Below are positions 49,143 to 58,047 of a stretch of 64,000 nucleotides of DNA, one piece after another. Positions within the stretch are counted from its first letter, which is position 1, and each line of letters starts with the position of its first letter. Made by a program: the position numbers and the translations under genes. The notes under the pieces are model-generated. The model made no database searches, was not told the DNA's origin, and saw only the letters and a list, made by a program, of their open reading frames with translations. Origin of the DNA: Priestia endophytica DSM 13796 (GTDB lineage: Bacteria > Bacillota > Bacilli > Bacillales > Bacillaceae_H); contig NZ_FOXX01000001.1 of assembly GCF_900115845.1 (NCBI RefSeq), positions 558,001-622,000 of the forward strand, given 5' to 3'.

Positions 49143-50084
49143 TCACCGAATCTGGCTAAGAAAAAACTGAATTTGTGGCATAAGCATTCTCTTCCTTTCT
49201 TGATTAAAAAACAGAGCTTTTTCTATTTTATTTCGATTGCTTTTTTGAAGAAGTTTTGGCCATGCTTTGAAAAGATCATCTTGATAGAGCAAAGCATATA
49301 AAAAGCGAGGCTCTCTAAACCATGAAAGAAGCTCATTATGTAGGAGTAAAGGGATTAGAGAAGCATTTGTATAACGTAAAAAACGCCTTGTCAATTGTAA
49401 ATAATCATAGAAAACAGAACCATAGTGAACAAGGTCAAAATCAATTAAACACACCATATCTGCACTTTTTAAAAAGTTATGTGAAGCAACGTCACCATGA
49501 TTAATTGCTTGTAGAGAAGGGTGAATTAATGAAGTTTCCTGTACTTTATCAAGAAGAAAAGCTCCATCATACAGAATGTCTTCTCGCTCTCTTCGATGAA
49601 GAAAAGCGGAGTTCTGCTCGAAGTAAGAGAGTCTCTTCCTCCATCTCTCTTCAAGTAATAAAGGTGCAAGTTTGTACGTATTGATTGCTTTTGTACTGTT
49701 ATGAAAAGAACTTAAAAGGCTAAGTGCTTCCGTTCGCTCACTCCTCTTATAATAGTTAAGCGCTCGTCCTTCTCTATAGTTCATAAGTGCCCAATATCCT
49801 CCCTCATATGAAAAGGTGAGCGTTCCATCAGGATAAGGAATAAAATTTATACTTTGGGTGAAAGACTTTTTTGAAGCTTCTTGTAATAAGTTATAAGTAC
49901 GAATAACCTTTTCCTTTTCTTTATATCTTTTCATTACATATCTTCCTGTTTTGGACTCTAATGTCAAAACATGAGGCCTAATACAATTTACTTTTTCAAT
50001 TTCGATTCCTTTCTCTTTTAAAAGATAGAGAAAAAGGCGATCGTAAACGATTTCGCCTTTTTCTAATTTCCTATTATTAATCAT
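49143..50084 (-). CDS. CotS/YsxE-like spore-coat-associated kinase (aminoglycoside phosphotransferase fold)
   Basis: A 313-residue protein of the CotS/YsxE family of APH-like kinases. The catalytic loop HGDVASHNFL (near residue 196) and metal-binding LIDFDLVHYG (near 214) are intact, and RYVMKRYKEKEKVI carries the ATP-binding lysine. This suggests a working small-molecule or protein kinase. Its ATG overlaps the safA stop codon (ATGATTAA), with GAGGAAG at the end of safA as ribosome binding site, so it is translationally coupled to the coat morphogen SafA. A role in coat or cortex assembly is inferred; the substrate is unknown. A longer frame to 50243 lies inside safA and is rejected. Confidence 0.85.
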   Translation of the reverse strand: MINNRKLEKGEIVYDRLFLYLLKEKGIEIEKVNCIRPHVLTLESKTGRYVMKRYKEKEKVIRTYNLLQEASKKSFTQSINFIPYPDGTLTFSYEGGYWALMNYREGRALNYYKRSERTEALSLLSSFHNSTKAINTYKLAPLLLEERWRKRLSYFEQNSAFLHRREREDILYDGAFLLDKVQETSLIHPSLQAINHGDVASHNFLKSADMVCLIDFDLVHYGSVFYDYLQLTRRFLRYTNASLIPLLLHNELLSWFREPRFLYALLYQDDLFKAWPKLLQKSNRNKIEKALFFNQERKRMLMPQIQFFLSQIR

Positions 50085-51666
50085 CGTCTTCCTCATAACG
50101 AGGCATACCGAACATTTGATGGTCTGGCGATTGTGGCATTGGCTGCTCATACCCCATATTAGCAAAATTTTGTGGGTAATATCCTTGCTCACCTTGCGTC
50201 TGTGGATAATAAGGCTGTGACATACCACCACATCCGCAATCATCCTGTTGACCGTGCATCATGCCGTATTGATGCATCTGTTCGTTTGGATCATGATACG
50301 GCATTCCCATCTGTTCTCCATAGTGAGGCATTGGCATATATGGACTTTGAACAGGACTTTGTGGCATTGGCATATATGGCATTGGTGTATGTGGAATAGG
50401 ATGATGATAGTACTGTGGCATAGGCATGTAATCATGCTGTGCTCCCATTACGTAATCATCGTTGTCATTATCATTTTCATCTTCCATATGATACATTCCC
50501 ATATTAGGCATTTGATGTTCATATGGATATGGATTATTCTGATATGGAGCATTCATTGGCATGTGAACAGGCATCGGCGGCATGCATGGGTTATAACATG
50601 GTATATAATTAAATCCGCATCCTGGCATTACTGGTGTTAACGCCATCGGCATGCAATGTTGCATTGGCATTTGCGGCATCATTGGCATTTGTTGCTGCAT
50701 CATCGGCATTTCGAAGCTTTCATTTTCCTCATAAGATTCTTCAATATCTAGCATTGGCATTGGCTCTACTTTTGGAATTTCAATCGGCTCTTCTTTTTTC
50801 GGCATTTCTTTCTTTGGCTCTTTTTTCTTCGGCTCTTCTTTTTTAGGCGCTTCTTTCTTTGGCTCTTCTTTTTTAGGCGCTTCTTTCTTTGGCTCTTCTT
50901 TTTTAGGTGCTTCTTTTTTAGGCGCTTCTTTCTTTGGCTCTTCTTTTGCTGGAAGTTGAACATTTAGATTGTAATAATTGTTGACGTCAATCTCAGGAAA
51001 CATTGGTTTCATCTTTGGCATTTTCGGCAATTTCGGCATTTCCTTTTTTGGAGAAGAAGGCATCTCCTTCGGTGGCATCATTGGCATTTCTTTTTGTGGA
51101 GAAGAAGGCATCTCCTTTGGTGGCATCATTGGCATTTCTTTTTGTGGAGAAGAAGGCATCTCCTTTGGTGGCATCATTGGCATTTCTTTTTTAGGCGCCA
51201 TGTTCATATTATTCGGCTGTTGTGACGTCATTGGAAATTCATTATAAGGTTGTTGCGGCATCATTGGGAATCCATTATTCGGCTGTTGCGGCATCATTGG
51301 GAATCCATTATTCGGCTGTTGCGGCATCATTGGGAATCCATTATTCGGCTGTTGCGGCATCATTGGGAGTTCATTATAAGATTGTTGTGGCATTTGTTGC
51401 TGTGGTTGCTGTGACATTTGTTCATCTGTATCAATTTCTGTCATTGGAAGTTGTTTTTGCGGCATTTCTTTATACGGATGGTCCATATTTTGCATTTCAT
51501 TTTTAATTTGTACACTATTTGTTGGCACCTTAATCTTCATTCCTGGCATAATCATATCAGGGTTGCTTAACTGTGAATTGACTTCTTTAATTTCTTCAAA
51601 ATTAACTCCATATTTCTTTGCAATTTTCCAAAGGGTATCCCCTTTTTGGACGATATGGATTTTCAA
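50077..51666 (-). CDS. safA: Spore coat morphogenetic protein SafA
   Basis: A 529-residue protein. Residues 1-50 are a LysM peptidoglycan-binding domain (HIVQKGDTLWKIAKKYGV). The rest is low-complexity and repetitive: Gln-Pro-Asn-Met-rich 11-residue repeats (about 105-150), three 16-residue repeats of the KEMPMMPPKEMPSSPQ type (about 158-205), a Lys-Glu-Pro-Ala-rich block of about ten residues per unit (about 235-295), then a Met/Pro/Tyr-rich tail with scattered Cys and His. SafA is the inner coat hub that joins the cortex through LysM and binds SpoVID. The TTG start follows GGAGGGGAAAAACG. The kinase gene overlaps its end. Confidence 0.93.
   Translation of the reverse strand: MKIHIVQKGDTLWKIAKKYGVNFEEIKEVNSQLSNPDMIMPGMKIKVPTNSVQIKNEMQNMDHPYKEMPQKQLPMTEIDTDEQMSQQPQQQMPQQSYNELPMMPQQPNNGFPMMPQQPNNGFPMMPQQPNNGFPMMPQQPYNEFPMTSQQPNNMNMAPKKEMPMMPPKEMPSSPQKEMPMMPPKEMPSSPQKEMPMMPPKEMPSSPKKEMPKLPKMPKMKPMFPEIDVNNYYNLNVQLPAKEEPKKEAPKKEAPKKEEPKKEAPKKEEPKKEAPKKEEPKKKEPKKEMPKKEEPIEIPKVEPMPMLDIEESYEENESFEMPMMQQQMPMMPQMPMQHCMPMALTPVMPGCGFNYIPCYNPCMPPMPVHMPMNAPYQNNPYPYEHQMPNMGMYHMEDENDNDNDDYVMGAQHDYMPMPQYYHHPIPHTPMPYMPMPQSPVQSPYMPMPHYGEQMGMPYHDPNEQMHQYGMMHGQQDDCGCGGMSQPYYPQTQGEQGYYPQNFANMGYEQPMPQSPDHQMFGMPRYEEDDD
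50790..50950 (-). repeat. 30-bp tandem repeats in safA (Lys/Glu/Pro/Ala block)
   Basis: About five imperfect 30-bp copies encode KKEAPKKEEP-type decapeptides inside safA. They are in frame and differ mainly at third positions. Confidence 0.8.
51050..51193 (-). repeat. 48-bp tandem repeats in safA
   Basis: Three nearly identical 48-bp units encode a 16-residue Met/Pro-rich repeat. Units differ by only a few bases, suggesting recent duplication. Confidence 0.85.
51247..51380 (-). repeat. 33-bp tandem repeats in safA (QQPNNGFPMMP)
   Basis: About four in-frame 33-bp units encode the 11-residue QQPNNGFPMMP; the outer copies diverge to QQPYNE. Confidence 0.85.
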
Positions 51667-51790
51667 CGTTTTTCCCCTCCTGCAACAATATCTTTACAAT
51701 GTATATTCAGACTGGGTGTCTTTCTAATTCAGACTTCCTCACAACATATGCTTGTAAAAAAACATTTATTCATAAGGTGGAAAAACATTC

Positions 51791-51832
51791 AAAAGGATGA
51801 GCTCATTTTCTCACATAAGAGCTCATCCTTTT
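51791..51832 (-). terminator. nadA operon terminator
   Basis: A 14-bp stem (51791-51804 with 51819-51832) and T-run on the minus strand lie just after the nadA stop, ending nadBCA. Confidence 0.85.
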
Positions 51833-51838
51833 CTTATA

Positions 51839-52936
51839 TTAAAGCATTCTTCCAATAGCTGCTAATGCTCCTTTTTGTACTTTTTCAGGAACTTTTATAA
51901 TATTGATTGGCTTATTATCCTCAATGCTCTCAAGGGCCCACGCAAGGTGTGGTAAGTCAATTCGGTTCATTGTTAAACATGGACACATATAAGGATTCAA
52001 GGACATAATTTGTTTGTCAGGGTTGTTATCAATTAATCGTTTAACAAGGTTCATTTCCGTACCAATCGCCCACTTTGATCCTTTTTCAGCTTCATTAATT
52101 TTATCAATAATAAAAGAGGTTGAGCCCGAATAGTCTGAGGCTTGAACAACCTCATAACAACATTCAGGATGAACAAGGATATTAATATCGCTATGTGTTG
52201 CTCGCAATGCTTCAATATTTTTCACTGTGAAGTTTTGATGAACAGAGCAGTGCCCTTTCCATAAAATAACTTTGATGTCTTCATAATTACCTTCGTATTC
52301 AAGCTTTCCTTGAATTGGATCCCATAAAGCCATCTCTTCTAGCGAAATACCTAACTCGTACGCTGTATTTCGTCCAAGATGCTGATCAGGGAGAAATAAA
52401 ATTCGTTCTTTTTTACCGAGCGCCCATTGCACAATTTTGGCTGCGTTTGAACTTGTTAACGTTGCTCCATCATTTTCGCCAACAAATGATTTAATTTCAG
52501 CTGTTGAGTTTACATATGTGAGCGGCACAATCGTGTTTCCAAACTGTTCAGTAAGATATGACCATGCTACTTCTGTTTGTTGAAGGTTTGCCATATCGGC
52601 CATTGAACAGCCTGCTTGCATATCAGGTAAAATTACCTGCTGGTGTGGATTTGTTAAAATATCAGCGGTTTCGGCCATAAAATGCACGCCGCAAAAAACG
52701 ATGTAGTCTGCTTTTGTCTGTTCTGAAGCGACTCTTGATAGAGCAAGAGAATCTCCTGTTACATCGGCAAACTGGATAACTTCATCTTTTTGATAATGGT
52801 GACCGAGAATAAACAATCTATCACCAAGGTTTTTCTTTACTCGTTCAACAATTGCAATAAGTTCTTTCTCATCTTGTTCCTTATATTTTTGTGGAATAAT
52901 CGATAGTTTCTCTTCAAAACCCGCTAAAATGCTCAT
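51839..52936 (-). CDS. nadA: Quinolinate synthase NadA
   Basis: A 365-residue 4Fe-4S enzyme that condenses iminoaspartate with dihydroxyacetone phosphate to quinolinate. Cluster cysteines are likely those in [24 protein letters not shown] and [23 protein letters not shown] and GCSMADM are typical of the family. Its ATG overlaps the nadC stop by four bases (ATGA), so translation is coupled. It is the last gene of nadBCA. Confidence 0.96.
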   Translation of the reverse strand: MSILAGFEEKLSIIPQKYKEQDEKELIAIVERVKKNLGDRLFILGHHYQKDEVIQFADVTGDSLALSRVASEQTKADYIVFCGVHFMAETADILTNPHQQVILPDMQAGCSMADMANLQQTEVAWSYLTEQFGNTIVPLTYVNSTAEIKSFVGENDGATLTSSNAAKIVQWALGKKERILFLPDQHLGRNTAYELGISLEEMALWDPIQGKLEYEGNYEDIKVILWKGHCSVHQNFTVKNIEALRATHSDINILVHPECCYEVVQASDYSGSTSFIIDKINEAEKGSKWAIGTEMNLVKRLIDNNPDKQIMSLNPYMCPCLTMNRIDLPHLAWALESIEDNKPINIIKVPEKVQKGALAAIGRML

Positions 52937-53790
52937 TTTCCTTCCCCTTCCTTCTGCGAGGCAATATTAAAGCTAATATCAAGTCCTGAAACAGAATGTG
53001 TTAACGCACCGATTGAAATATAGTTCACGCCTGTTTCTCTATACTGATGAATATTTTCGAGCGTAATGCCCCCTGAAACCTCTGTAACAATATGGTCTGG
53101 AACATGCCTCATCCAGCTCTTAATTTCTTCTGAAGAACGATTATCAAACATAATAATATCTGCTTTCGCCTCTACTGCTTGGAGAAGTGCTTCTTCTGTT
53201 TCAATCTCTACTTCTACGCGAATCATATGACCAACTCGCTTTCGAACTTCTCTAATTGCATCTCCTGTTGATCCTACGGCAGCCACATGGTTGTCTTTTA
53301 ACATCACTCCATCATAAAGGCCAAAGCGATGATTATAGCCCCCTCCACATGTCACAGCGTATTTATCAAATATTTTTAAACCTGGCATAACTTTTCTTGT
53401 ATCGCAAATCCGGATTCCTGAGCCGTCAAGAATATGGACAAATTCATTTGTCATTGTCGCAATTCCACTCATCCGCTGCACAAGATTCAAAATTACTCGC
53501 TCCCCAGCCATAAGTGTTGAAAAAGTTCCTTCAACAGAAGCGATAATATCTCCCTTCACGATGCAATCACCATCATGTTTAAAAAGAATTACTTCAGTAT
53601 CCTTACTAATCAACGAAAAACCTAACTTAATAATTTCTTCTCCTGCAAAAATACCGTCTTCTTTTGAAATAAAATGACCTTGAATCCACTGGTCCTTATT
53701 TCCAAGAGAGTCAGTCGTTAGGTCTCCACATCCAATATCTTCTATTAAAAATTCAGTTAACTTCTCTTTCACTTTTAACTCATTCATCAT
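52933..53790 (-). CDS. nadC: Nicotinate-nucleotide pyrophosphorylase (quinolinate phosphoribosyltransferase)
   Basis: A 285-residue enzyme that converts quinolinate and PRPP to nicotinate mononucleotide. It has [12 protein letters not shown] near the N-terminus, [22 protein letters not shown] and [20 protein letters not shown] in the active site, and [10 protein letters not shown] near the C-terminus. It lies eight bases after nadB and overlaps nadA by four bases. Two ATGs in a row are possible starts; the difference is one residue. Confidence 0.96.
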   Translation of the reverse strand: MMNELKVKEKLTEFLIEDIGCGDLTTDSLGNKDQWIQGHFISKEDGIFAGEEIIKLGFSLISKDTEVILFKHDGDCIVKGDIIASVEGTFSTLMAGERVILNLVQRMSGIATMTNEFVHILDGSGIRICDTRKVMPGLKIFDKYAVTCGGGYNHRFGLYDGVMLKDNHVAAVGSTGDAIREVRKRVGHMIRVEVEIETEEALLQAVEAKADIIMFDNRSSEEIKSWMRHVPDHIVTEVSGGITLENIHQYRETGVNYISIGALTHSVSGLDISFNIASQKEGEGK

Positions 53791-53798
53791 TCCGTCTC

Positions 53799-55283
53799 CT
53801 ATCCAATAAATTCTCGCTGACTTATCTCTTTTGTATCACTCCGCATATGCACACCTAAACTTTCTCGACGTTCTGAAGCAGCCGATAAAATAAGAAAGCT
53901 TGTTCTCAGCATATTTATTTTTTCGATTGCATCTCGCTCATAAAGGTGCAGCTTTTCTTCTGATACTTTTTCTAGATATTGAGCACACCAATTTATGCAT
54001 TTTTCCAGCTCTTCCCTACACCGAACAATCCCAGCTCCCTCTTCATGGTTTCTCTGAATCTCTTGAATAGATGGTAAGGTTACTTTTATTGTTTTTTTCG
54101 GTTTGAGTGATGTAAAAAAGCTTTCCTGAATATTGCCTTCTCCTTCATTGTTTAAATGAGTAGCTAAGCGACTTCCATAAACAAGAATCTCTAATAAAGA
54201 GTTACTTGCCAGTCGATTTGCTCCGTGAACACCTGTACATGCAACTTCTCCAATTGCATAAAGATTAGGAATGGATGATTCGCTATTTTCATTTACAGCA
54301 ACTCCACCTAGTTGAAAATGCGCTCCAGGAGCGACAGGAAGTAAAGAAGGCTGATATCCAAATGCTTTTACACAGTTGTTATGAATGGTTGGAAAGCGTT
54401 CTGGAAAGTTTGAGATATTTGTAATATCTAAAAATACTTTGCTTCCCTTTTTCAACTTCATATCAATGGTTTGTGCAACAATATCACGAGGTGCTAAATC
54501 TTTTAGGGGATGAGTATCCATAACAGCCTTTCCTTTTTCATCTACAAGCTTTCCGCCTTCTCCTCTTACAGCTTCTGAAACTAGTCCAAATGCTTCTCCA
54601 TCTCTATGAAGAAGAGTAGGATGAAACTGGATAAATTCAAGATCTTTTAATGTAGCACCTGCACGGTAAGCAAGAGCTATTCCGTCTCCTCTGTTTTCAT
54701 CTGGATTTGAGCTAAAACGATAAAGACCTCCACATCCACCTGAAGCTAGTACAGTGTGGCGGCCGTAATAATGATTTTGTTCGGTGAACACACCAATACA
54801 GCGCCCATCTTCAACATGTAATGTATGAACAGGCTCGTGTTCTACGATTGTTATATTTGATTGACCATATACTTTTTTTCGAAAATGGCGAACAAGCTCT
54901 CTCCCTGTTGCATCACCACCAGCATGCAAAATACGTCGTTTACTATGCGCGCCCTCCATACCTAACGCCACTTGGCCATTCTCTTTGTCAAAGGTCATTC
55001 CTTGATTTATTAAGATGTTTATTTCGGTTTGAGCTCTTCTAACGAGCATAGAAACAGCTGCCCTATCGTTATAATAATGACCTGCTTTTAAAGTATCTTC
55101 ATAGTGATATTTCCAATGATCATCAGGTGACATAACAGCAGCAATTCCACCTTGTGCAAGACTAGAACTGCTTTGTTTCAACTCATCCTTTGTGATGACA
55201 AGGATCCTTTTGTCATCTGATAGCTTCGCTGCTGTTACAAGTGTTGCAAGGCCACTTCCAATCAAAATGACATCATATATCAT
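53799..55283 (-). CDS. nadB: L-aspartate oxidase
   Basis: A 494-residue FAD enzyme oxidising L-aspartate to iminoaspartate, the first step of NAD synthesis. FAD binding: ILIGSGLATLVTAAKL (residues 6-21) and SSLAQGGIAAV. Active-site regions are EFIQFHPTLL, VRGEGGKL and GEVACTGVHGANRLASNSLLE; the C-terminal helical domain is somewhat short. It is the first gene of nadBCA and is divergent from nifS, with a palindromic operator between the two genes. Confidence 0.95.
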   Translation of the reverse strand: MIYDVILIGSGLATLVTAAKLSDDKRILVITKDELKQSSSSLAQGGIAAVMSPDDHWKYHYEDTLKAGHYYNDRAAVSMLVRRAQTEINILINQGMTFDKENGQVALGMEGAHSKRRILHAGGDATGRELVRHFRKKVYGQSNITIVEHEPVHTLHVEDGRCIGVFTEQNHYYGRHTVLASGGCGGLYRFSSNPDENRGDGIALAYRAGATLKDLEFIQFHPTLLHRDGEAFGLVSEAVRGEGGKLVDEKGKAVMDTHPLKDLAPRDIVAQTIDMKLKKGSKVFLDITNISNFPERFPTIHNNCVKAFGYQPSLLPVAPGAHFQLGGVAVNENSESSIPNLYAIGEVACTGVHGANRLASNSLLEILVYGSRLATHLNNEGEGNIQESFFTSLKPKKTIKVTLPSIQEIQRNHEEGAGIVRCREELEKCINWCAQYLEKVSEEKLHLYERDAIEKINMLRTSFLILSAASERRESLGVHMRSDTKEISQREFIG

Positions 55284-55303
55284 AATTACTACCCCTCAAC
55301 TTT

Positions 55304-55341
55304 ACATGTGTCTTGACACCTATATTTACATATTATTTAAT
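55304..55341. promoter_or_regulatory. Shared NadR (NiaR) operator and nifS promoter
   Basis: A perfect palindrome GTGTC-TT-GACAC at 55308-55319, within ACATGTGTCTTGACACC, resembles the NiaR/YrxA operator of Bacillales. TTGACA inside it (55313-55318) and TTTAAT (55336-55341) form a 17-base-spaced plus-strand promoter for nifS-nadR. The same site lies just upstream of nadB on the other strand. Repression by NadR with nicotinate is inferred. Confidence 0.75.
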
Positions 55342-55379
55342 AAAATACAAGACTTTGATTTTTATAAAGGAGAAACAAA

Positions 55380-56459
55380 ATGATTTATTTAGACTATGCT
55401 GCAACAACACCCATAAGTAAAAACGCGCTACAGGCTTATTGTGAAAGTGCTGAAAAATTTTATGGAAATACAAATAGCCTTCATGATGAAGGAACAAAAG
55501 CGAAAGAAATGGTGAAAATGTGTCAAGCTGAACTCGCTTCTTATATCCAAGCTAACGAGGAAGAAATATATTTTACAAACGGTGGGTCTGATAGTAACCT
55601 GCTTGCTGTTAAGAGTATATTAGGGAGTTCTCCCCCTTCTAAAAAACATATTATTACTTCAAAGCTCGAACATTCGTCACTTCTGAGTCTTTGGGATACA
55701 CTAGAAGAAGAAGGATATGATATCTCTTATGTATCCATTATGGAAGATGGCACGATTAATCTTGAAAACTTGCGTGAATGTATTACAGATGAGACGTGTC
55801 TTATCGCCATTCAACACGTCAATCATGAGCTTGGAACGGTTCATCCTGTAAAAGAAATTGGAGAGATTGCTAAGATATATAACATCCCGTTCCACTGTGA
55901 TGGAGTTCAATCTTTCTTAAAGCTTCCTATTAATGTAAGAGATATGCACATTACGAGCTTATCCATCGCAAGTCATAAAATATATGGACCAAAAGGAACT
56001 GGCGCTCTTTATCTTTCTAAAGAAATCCCTAAAGTGAAGCAGCATGGTACGATTGATGTGCCAAGTATTGTTGCGTTTACTGTTGCTGCGCAGGAACAAA
56101 AGAAAATATTGACGGATACCTATAACAGTCATGTAAACTTAAGAAGAAAGCTTATCCATCATATCCCTGTATCAGCTGAAATTATAAGCCCTCCTGACGC
56201 TCTTCCTTCTATCGTTGGAATGAAGATGGACAGCTTAGAAGGTCAGTATGTTATGCTATGGTGCAATAAGTACAATATTGCCATTTCAACAGGAAGCGCT
56301 TGTCTTGTTGGACAGCAGGAACCTTCCCCATATATGATAGCAATGGGAAAAAACGTTCATGAAAGTAAACAGCTTTTTCGCATTTCATTTGGCACTTCAA
56401 CAACGATTGAAGACATTAAAGCTTTTACAGACTGCTTAAAATTATTAACAACCTCATAA
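55380..56459 (+). CDS. nifS: Cysteine desulfurase NifS (NAD-cluster type)
   Basis: A 359-residue PLP enzyme. The PLP lysine lies in SIASHKIYGPKG (near residue 200), and the persulfide cysteine in ISTGSACLVGQQ (near 307). It starts MIYLDYAATTPIS. In B. subtilis the homologous nifS beside nadBCA supplies sulfur for the NadA iron-sulfur cluster, which fits this divergent arrangement. It is diverged from the iscS at 22859. The start follows AAAGGAGAAAC. Confidence 0.93.
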   Translation: MIYLDYAATTPISKNALQAYCESAEKFYGNTNSLHDEGTKAKEMVKMCQAELASYIQANEEEIYFTNGGSDSNLLAVKSILGSSPPSKKHIITSKLEHSSLLSLWDTLEEEGYDISYVSIMEDGTINLENLRECITDETCLIAIQHVNHELGTVHPVKEIGEIAKIYNIPFHCDGVQSFLKLPINVRDMHITSLSIASHKIYGPKGTGALYLSKEIPKVKQHGTIDVPSIVAFTVAAQEQKKILTDTYNSHVNLRRKLIHHIPVSAEIISPPDALPSIVGMKMDSLEGQYVMLWCNKYNIAISTGSACLVGQQEPSPYMIAMGKNVHESKQLFRISFGTSTTIEDIKAFTDCLKLLTTS

Positions 56460-56471
56460 AGGAGTTCAAAA

Positions 56472-57014
56472 ATGAAGGATGAACAAAAAAAGATTTTAGG
56501 GGAAAAAAGACGAGACCTTTTGCTTCAATGGTTAAAAGATTCGAACGCTCCGTTAACAGGCAGTGACCTATCAAAACGTACAAATGTGAGTAGACAAGTT
56601 ATCGTACAAGACATCTCGCTATTAAAAGCGCGAAACGAGCCTATTATGGCCACAAGTCAAGGCTATCTTTATATGTCGAGAACACAAGCAGAGCAAAAAC
56701 AAACTCGCATTATTGCTTGTAAACACGGCCCAGACGAATCGGAACGCGAGCTTCTTCTCCTTGTTGACCATGGTGTCACAGTAAAAGATGTAATCGTCGA
56801 ACATTCTGTTTATGGAGAGCTTACTGCTTCGCTTGGTCTTCGCAATCGCAAAGATGTCGCGAACTTTATTGATAAAATCCGCTCAGCGAAAGCTGCTTTC
56901 TTGCTTGAACTAACAAAAGGCGGTCACCTTCACACAGTTGAAGCTGATTCCTCAAAACAGCTTGATGAAGCGTGTGAAGCTTTGCGTGAGGCAGGAATTT
57001 TAGTCGAAGAATAA
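56472..57014 (+). CDS. nadR: NAD biosynthesis transcriptional repressor NadR/NiaR
   Basis: A 180-residue nicotinate-responsive repressor (yrxA). It has an N-terminal winged helix-turn-helix (about 8-62, with LTGSDLSKRTNVSRQVIVQDISLL) and a C-terminal 3H domain (about 75-175). The three conserved His-containing motifs of that domain are visible as LVDHGV, VEHSVYGE and GGHLHTVEA. It should bind the palindrome between nadB and nifS and so control both operons and itself. It begins 12 bases after nifS. Confidence 0.94.
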   Translation: MKDEQKKILGEKRRDLLLQWLKDSNAPLTGSDLSKRTNVSRQVIVQDISLLKARNEPIMATSQGYLYMSRTQAEQKQTRIIACKHGPDESERELLLLVDHGVTVKDVIVEHSVYGELTASLGLRNRKDVANFIDKIRSAKAAFLLELTKGGHLHTVEADSSKQLDEACEALREAGILVEE

Positions 57015-57019
57015 AATAC

Positions 57020-57077
57020 TTTTAGAACAAAGAAAAGAACGCTTGGAACTACAAGCGTTCTTTTCTTTGTTCTAAAA
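57020..57077. terminator. Bidirectional terminator with perfect 26-bp stem, nadR / pheA
   Basis: A 26-base arm at 57020-57045 is perfectly complementary to 57052-57077, with a 6-base loop, between the convergent nadR and pheA. It is longer than usual for a terminator. Confidence 0.85.
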
Positions 57078-57105
57078 AGGCTCCTAAGCTGTACTAGAGC
57101 CGTTC

Positions 57106-57960
57106 CTATTTGATAATGTAGTAAGGATAGCTTCCTAAAAGGGTTACTCCGCACCCTAATGCTTCGATTTCAGCAATTGCTCCAGGGATCAATACATCAT
57201 CAAGCTTTTGCTCGATATCGATAATAAAGAAGTAATTCCCAAGTCCTGTTTTCATTGGACGTGATTCAATTTTTGATAAGTTAAGATTGCGCCAAGAAAA
57301 AGCAGACAACACACGGTGTAGGGCTCCTGCTGGGTTTTCGGATAGTGTAATCATCAGCGTTGTTTTATAACCGTTATGTTCTAAAAGCGTTTGCTCTAGG
57401 GGGGCATTTTCTTGATTTAAGATGAGAAAACGCGTTGTATTATGATCGTAGTCATGCACATCTTTTTTGACAATTTGTAATCCATATTTTTTTGCCGCAA
57501 ACTCGTTTGCAATTGCCCCTATCTTCTCATCTTCTTTTTCATAAACATGTTTTGCTGCATAGGCCGTTGATGTTACTTCATGTAGAGGTTTGTTGCGAAA
57601 TGTATCATGAAGAAATTTATGACATTGAGCAATTGCATGTGGATGCGAATACACGCCTTCAACATTTTGCCACTCATCTATATATTTGGGATGCACCATA
57701 AAATGTTGACGGATCGGCAACACAATCTCTCCTACAATTGGTAGACGTTTTTCATGGATTAAATAATCAAGAGTCAAGTTTACGGAGCCTTCAAGAGCAT
57801 TCTCTAAGGGAACAACCGCATAATCTACTTCTCTGTCTGTTACGCCATCAATGCACGAAGGAATAGTGCGATACGGATGTGAGGTTATCTGTTTGAAAAC
57901 AGATTCTACGGCAATATGTGTAAATGTTGCTTCTGGTCCTAAATATCCAACTTTCTTCAC
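57106..57960 (-). CDS. pheA: Prephenate dehydratase
   Basis: A 284-residue enzyme that converts prephenate to phenylpyruvate in phenylalanine synthesis. The N-terminal catalytic domain begins KKVGYLGPEATFTH and contains VPLENALEGSVNLT and TRFLIL; the C-terminal ACT domain has NLSKIESRPMKTGLGNYFF, which binds phenylalanine for feedback control. No chorismate mutase domain is attached. The GTG start at 57960 follows GGGAGAGAGAACT; the ATG at 57975 lacks a ribosome binding site. It is separated from pheB by a terminator. Confidence 0.95.
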   Translation of the reverse strand: MKKVGYLGPEATFTHIAVESVFKQITSHPYRTIPSCIDGVTDREVDYAVVPLENALEGSVNLTLDYLIHEKRLPIVGEIVLPIRQHFMVHPKYIDEWQNVEGVYSHPHAIAQCHKFLHDTFRNKPLHEVTSTAYAAKHVYEKEDEKIGAIANEFAAKKYGLQIVKKDVHDYDHNTTRFLILNQENAPLEQTLLEHNGYKTTLMITLSENPAGALHRVLSAFSWRNLNLSKIESRPMKTGLGNYFFIIDIEQKLDDVLIPGAIAEIEALGCGVTLLGSYPYYIIK

Positions 57961-58014
57961 AGTTCTCTCTCCCATGTCTTTATTTTTTTATTTTTCAAAA
58001 TTTAATATGTAAAG

Positions 58015-58045
58015 AAAACAGCTTGATTGATCGTCAAGCTGTTTT
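58015..58045 (-). terminator. Hairpin between pheB and pheA
   Basis: A 12-bp stem (58015-58026 with 58034-58045) just after the pheB stop, with short A/T flanks. It may end the obg-pheB transcript or reduce readthrough to pheA. Confidence 0.7.
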
Positions 58046-58047
58046 TA

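Noticed and set aside
50085-50243. N-terminal extension of the CotS-like kinase
   Set aside because: It lies inside safA in another frame and has no kinase-like sequence; the start overlapping the safA stop has the ribosome binding site.
50248-51247. Plus-strand open frames opposite safA
   Set aside because: They mirror the safA tandem repeats, with periodic low-complexity sequence and no translation signals.
51050-51380. Repeat array that could be mistaken for a CRISPR
   Set aside because: Units are contiguous, in frame with safA, and lack unique spacers; no cas genes are present.
57961-57975. ATG start of pheA at 57975
   Set aside because: It has no ribosome binding site; the GTG at 57960 follows GGGAGAGAG and matches the family start.
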